Notes under the pieces: model-generated
Seen by the model: only the letters and a program-made list of their open reading frames with translations
Told to the model about the DNA's origin: nothing
The model's database searches: none
Shown: one piece after another, positions 6,394 to 7,479 of the stretch
Numbering within the stretch: the stretch's first letter is position 1
Layout: the number at the start of each line of letters is the position of its first letter
Position numbers and translations under genes: made by a program
From: an uncultured bacterium
GTDB lineage: Bacteria > CALINM01
Assembly: GCA_938045315.1 (NCBI GenBank)
Contig: CALINM010000088.1
Coordinates: forward strand, 1-7,479
Length of the DNA stretch: 7,479 nt
Direction: 5' to 3'

Positions 6394-6445
6394 GGGGTAG
6401 CTTAAAAAATTTTTTCCCTCACCTCCTTTTTAGCTTTTATTCCCC
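6394..6445 (-). promoter_or_regulatory. 5' end of flagellin leader: orphan perfect Shine-Dalgarno in a possible stem-loop
   Basis: Near the expected 5' end of the flagellin transcript, GGGG (6445-6442) can pair with CCCC (6397-6394). AGCT with a following A run can pair with T-run plus AGCT, allowing an internal loop and a bulge. The resulting loop displays AAGGAGGTGA (6430-6421 region), a ten-base match to the complement of a typical 16S rRNA 3' end. No ATG, GTG or TTG opens a useful frame at the right distance. Similar orphan sites (the STAB-SD of cryIIIA in Bacillus) protect messages by ribosome binding. The sequences are directly visible; folding and role are inferred. Confidence 0.45.
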
Positions 6446-6454
6446 ACAATATAT

Positions 6455-6481
6455 ATATCGTCCTTTTTTCAAAAAAATTTA
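6455..6481 (-). promoter_or_regulatory. Sigma-28 (FliA) promoter for flagellin operon
   Basis: On the minus strand, TAAATTTT (6481-6474), an 11-bp spacer and GACGATAT (6462-6455) match the sigma-28 consensus TAAAGTTT-N11-GCCGATAA in spacing and in most positions. The expected start site is near 6448, giving a leader of about 100 nt. This fits flagellin as a late, sigma-28-dependent gene. The rest of the operon downstream has no other obvious promoter that I could recognise. Confidence 0.8.
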
Positions 6482-6490
6482 ATTTAGATT

Positions 6491-6517
6491 TAAAGTTTAA
6501 AAGAAAAAAAACGATAT
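6491..6517 (+). promoter_or_regulatory. Sigma-28 (FliA) promoter for the chemoreceptor gene
   Basis: On the plus strand, TAAAGTTT (6491-6498) is an exact match to the sigma-28 -35 consensus. After 11 bases comes AACGATAT (6510-6517), close to GCCGATAA. Transcription should start near 6524, about 23 nt before the MCP ATG. The -35 boxes of this and the flagellin promoter face away from each other with only 9 bp between them (6482-6490), so both genes probably fire together. Confidence 0.8.
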
Positions 6518-6546
6518 GATTAATAAAATAATGTGGGGGTTTTAAA

Positions 6547-7479
6547 ATGTTAAAGAAACTTACAGTGGGAAAAAAGTTATATTTTTTAACTTTTTTTATG
6601 GCTTTTGTAGTTATCATTATCGGGCTATGGGGCCTAAAGGAGATAAAAAAGCACAACGATACTTTGGAGACCGTTTACAATAATAGAATTATTCGAATGA
6701 ATCAAATAAATGAAATAAGTGAACTTATTAATGATTGTATTAGACATCTTCTATTAGCTCAAAATCATGATCCCTCTTTAGAAGTAAGTAAACTACATGA
6801 ATCAAACCATCCAATTACATTTCATTTTGATCAAATCGAATCAAACATACAAAAAATTAGAGAAATATTTAAAAAATACCAGGAAAATAAATTATCAGAG
6901 GAAGAAAAACAATTTGCGAAGAATTTTAGTGATCACATAGATAAGCTATACAATGATGGTTTAAAAAAAGGGGTTTCCCTATTAAATTCAAAAAACTTTG
7001 GAGAAGCAAGCATTTTCACATTTAATAATGTCTTACCCCTATACAAAACCTATCAAGAAACAGAAAAAAAGTTATTAGATATACAAAACAAAATAGCAAT
7101 GGAAGAAAAAGAACAAACTTATGAAAGATTCTCTTTTGTAAGAAATGCCACTATAATAATAATTTTAACGGGATTACTGATTAGCTTTTTTCTCGCTTAT
7201 ATAATAATACGCAACATTGTAAGCCCATTAAAAGAATGTTTATATTTCATGGAAAGTTTAGCTAATGGGAACCTCATGATAGAATTAGAATCTAAAAATA
7301 ATGATGAGTTTGGTGAACTAATATCCTCAATGAGAAAAATGATAGATAAGTTAAGGGGTGTTATATTGGAGGTTAAATCTGCGGCGGACAATGTGGCATC
7401 TGGCAGTAGTCAGTTAAGTAGTTCGGCGCAGCAGTTATCACAGGGTGCTACAGAGCAAGCTGCGTCAGTTGAAGAGACT
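6547..7479 (+). CDS. Methyl-accepting chemotaxis protein (partial, C-terminus outside window)
   Basis: The visible 311 codons encode a transmembrane chemoreceptor. Residues 1-10 are cytoplasmic and basic, and residues 11-30 are the first membrane helix. Residues about 31-198 are an external, all-helical sensor resembling the four-helix-bundle (Tar-like) type. Residues 201-221 are the second membrane helix, followed by a HAMP domain at about 216-268 (Pro227, and DEFGEL in its second helix). The signalling domain begins with a methylation helix (SQGATEQAASVEET) and is cut by the right edge, so the tip that contacts CheA and CheW is not seen. The start at 6547 has GGGGG 7 nt upstream and follows a sigma-28 promoter. 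The ligand cannot be told from the sequence. It is divergent from flagellin, and the shared regulation suits a receptor made late in flagellar assembly. Confidence 0.95.
   Translation, partial: MLKKLTVGKKLYFLTFFMAFVVIIIGLWGLKEIKKHNDTLETVYNNRIIRMNQINEISELINDCIRHLLLAQNHDPSLEVSKLHESNHPITFHFDQIESNIQKIREIFKKYQENKLSEEEKQFAKNFSDHIDKLYNDGLKKGVSLLNSKNFGEASIFTFNNVLPLYKTYQETEKKLLDIQNKIAMEEKEQTYERFSFVRNATIIIILTGLLISFFLAYIIIRNIVSPLKECLYFMESLANGNLMIELESKNNDEFGELISSMRKMIDKLRGVILEVKSAADNVASGSSQLSSSAQQLSQGATEQAASVEET

Noticed and set aside
6402-6656. 84-codon open frame on the minus strand overlapping the MCP start
   Set aside because: It runs antisense through the MCP start and both sigma-28 promoters, resembles no family I know and is explained by AT-rich sequence. 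Its end merely passes the orphan Shine-Dalgarno.
7197-7391. 64-codon open frame on the minus strand inside the MCP gene
   Set aside because: It is antisense to the HAMP and early signalling region, which are clearly coding on the plus strand.

Overview
The window is AT-rich (roughly one third G+C by eye) and carries a flagellar-filament operon from a motile bacterium. A short divergent intergenic region separates the operon from a methyl-accepting chemotaxis protein (MCP) gene. The flagellin, FliD, FliS and FlaG types, the use of sigma-28 promoters and the AT-rich coding would suit a low-GC Gram-negative such as a member of the Deferribacterota. That placement is a guess from general resemblance. 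No ribosomal or other phylogenetic marker is present, and I see no sign of mobile elements, CRISPR arrays, tRNA or rRNA.

Layout. From about 6350 down to position 1, all genes lie on the minus strand in one tightly packed array. The order is flagellin (5224-6348), flaG (4859-5182), fliD (3470-4855), fliS (3099-3473), a 66-residue FlgM-like protein (2902-3102), a response regulator (2333-2902), a response regulator with an HD-GYP domain (880-2361), and a PAS histidine kinase that runs out of the window (1-869). Gaps and overlaps are, in order, +41, +3, -4, -4, -1, -29 and +10 nt. This argues for one operon with translational coupling. On the plus strand, an MCP gene begins at 6547 and is cut by the right edge. 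The longest gene-free stretch is the 198-bp divergent region 6349-6546.

Regulation visible in the sequence. The divergent region holds two back-to-back sigma-28 (FliA) promoters with exact 11-bp spacers, one for flagellin and one for the MCP. The flagellin leader is about 100 nt. It contains a small hairpin with AGGA in its loop and a GGA-containing Shine-Dalgarno, which resembles the two-site CsrA control of flagellin known from Bacillus subtilis. Further upstream it carries a second, orphan, perfect Shine-Dalgarno sequence. Between flagellin and flaG, an 11-bp hairpin sits between a strong Shine-Dalgarno and the flaG start, and folding would bring the two to ideal spacing.

How the genes fit together. 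Flagellin is the filament subunit, FliS its export chaperone, FliD the filament cap, and FlaG a filament-associated accessory protein. The FlgM-like protein may feed back on sigma-28. The two response regulators (one a probable cyclic-di-GMP phosphodiesterase) and the kinase are co-transcribed with the filament genes. This suggests a signalling module made when the filament is assembled and possibly governing the motile/sessile choice. I do not see a wholly new system. The most unusual points are the regulatory RNA structures, the kinase with a degenerate receiver domain, and the coupling of the signalling genes to the filament operon.
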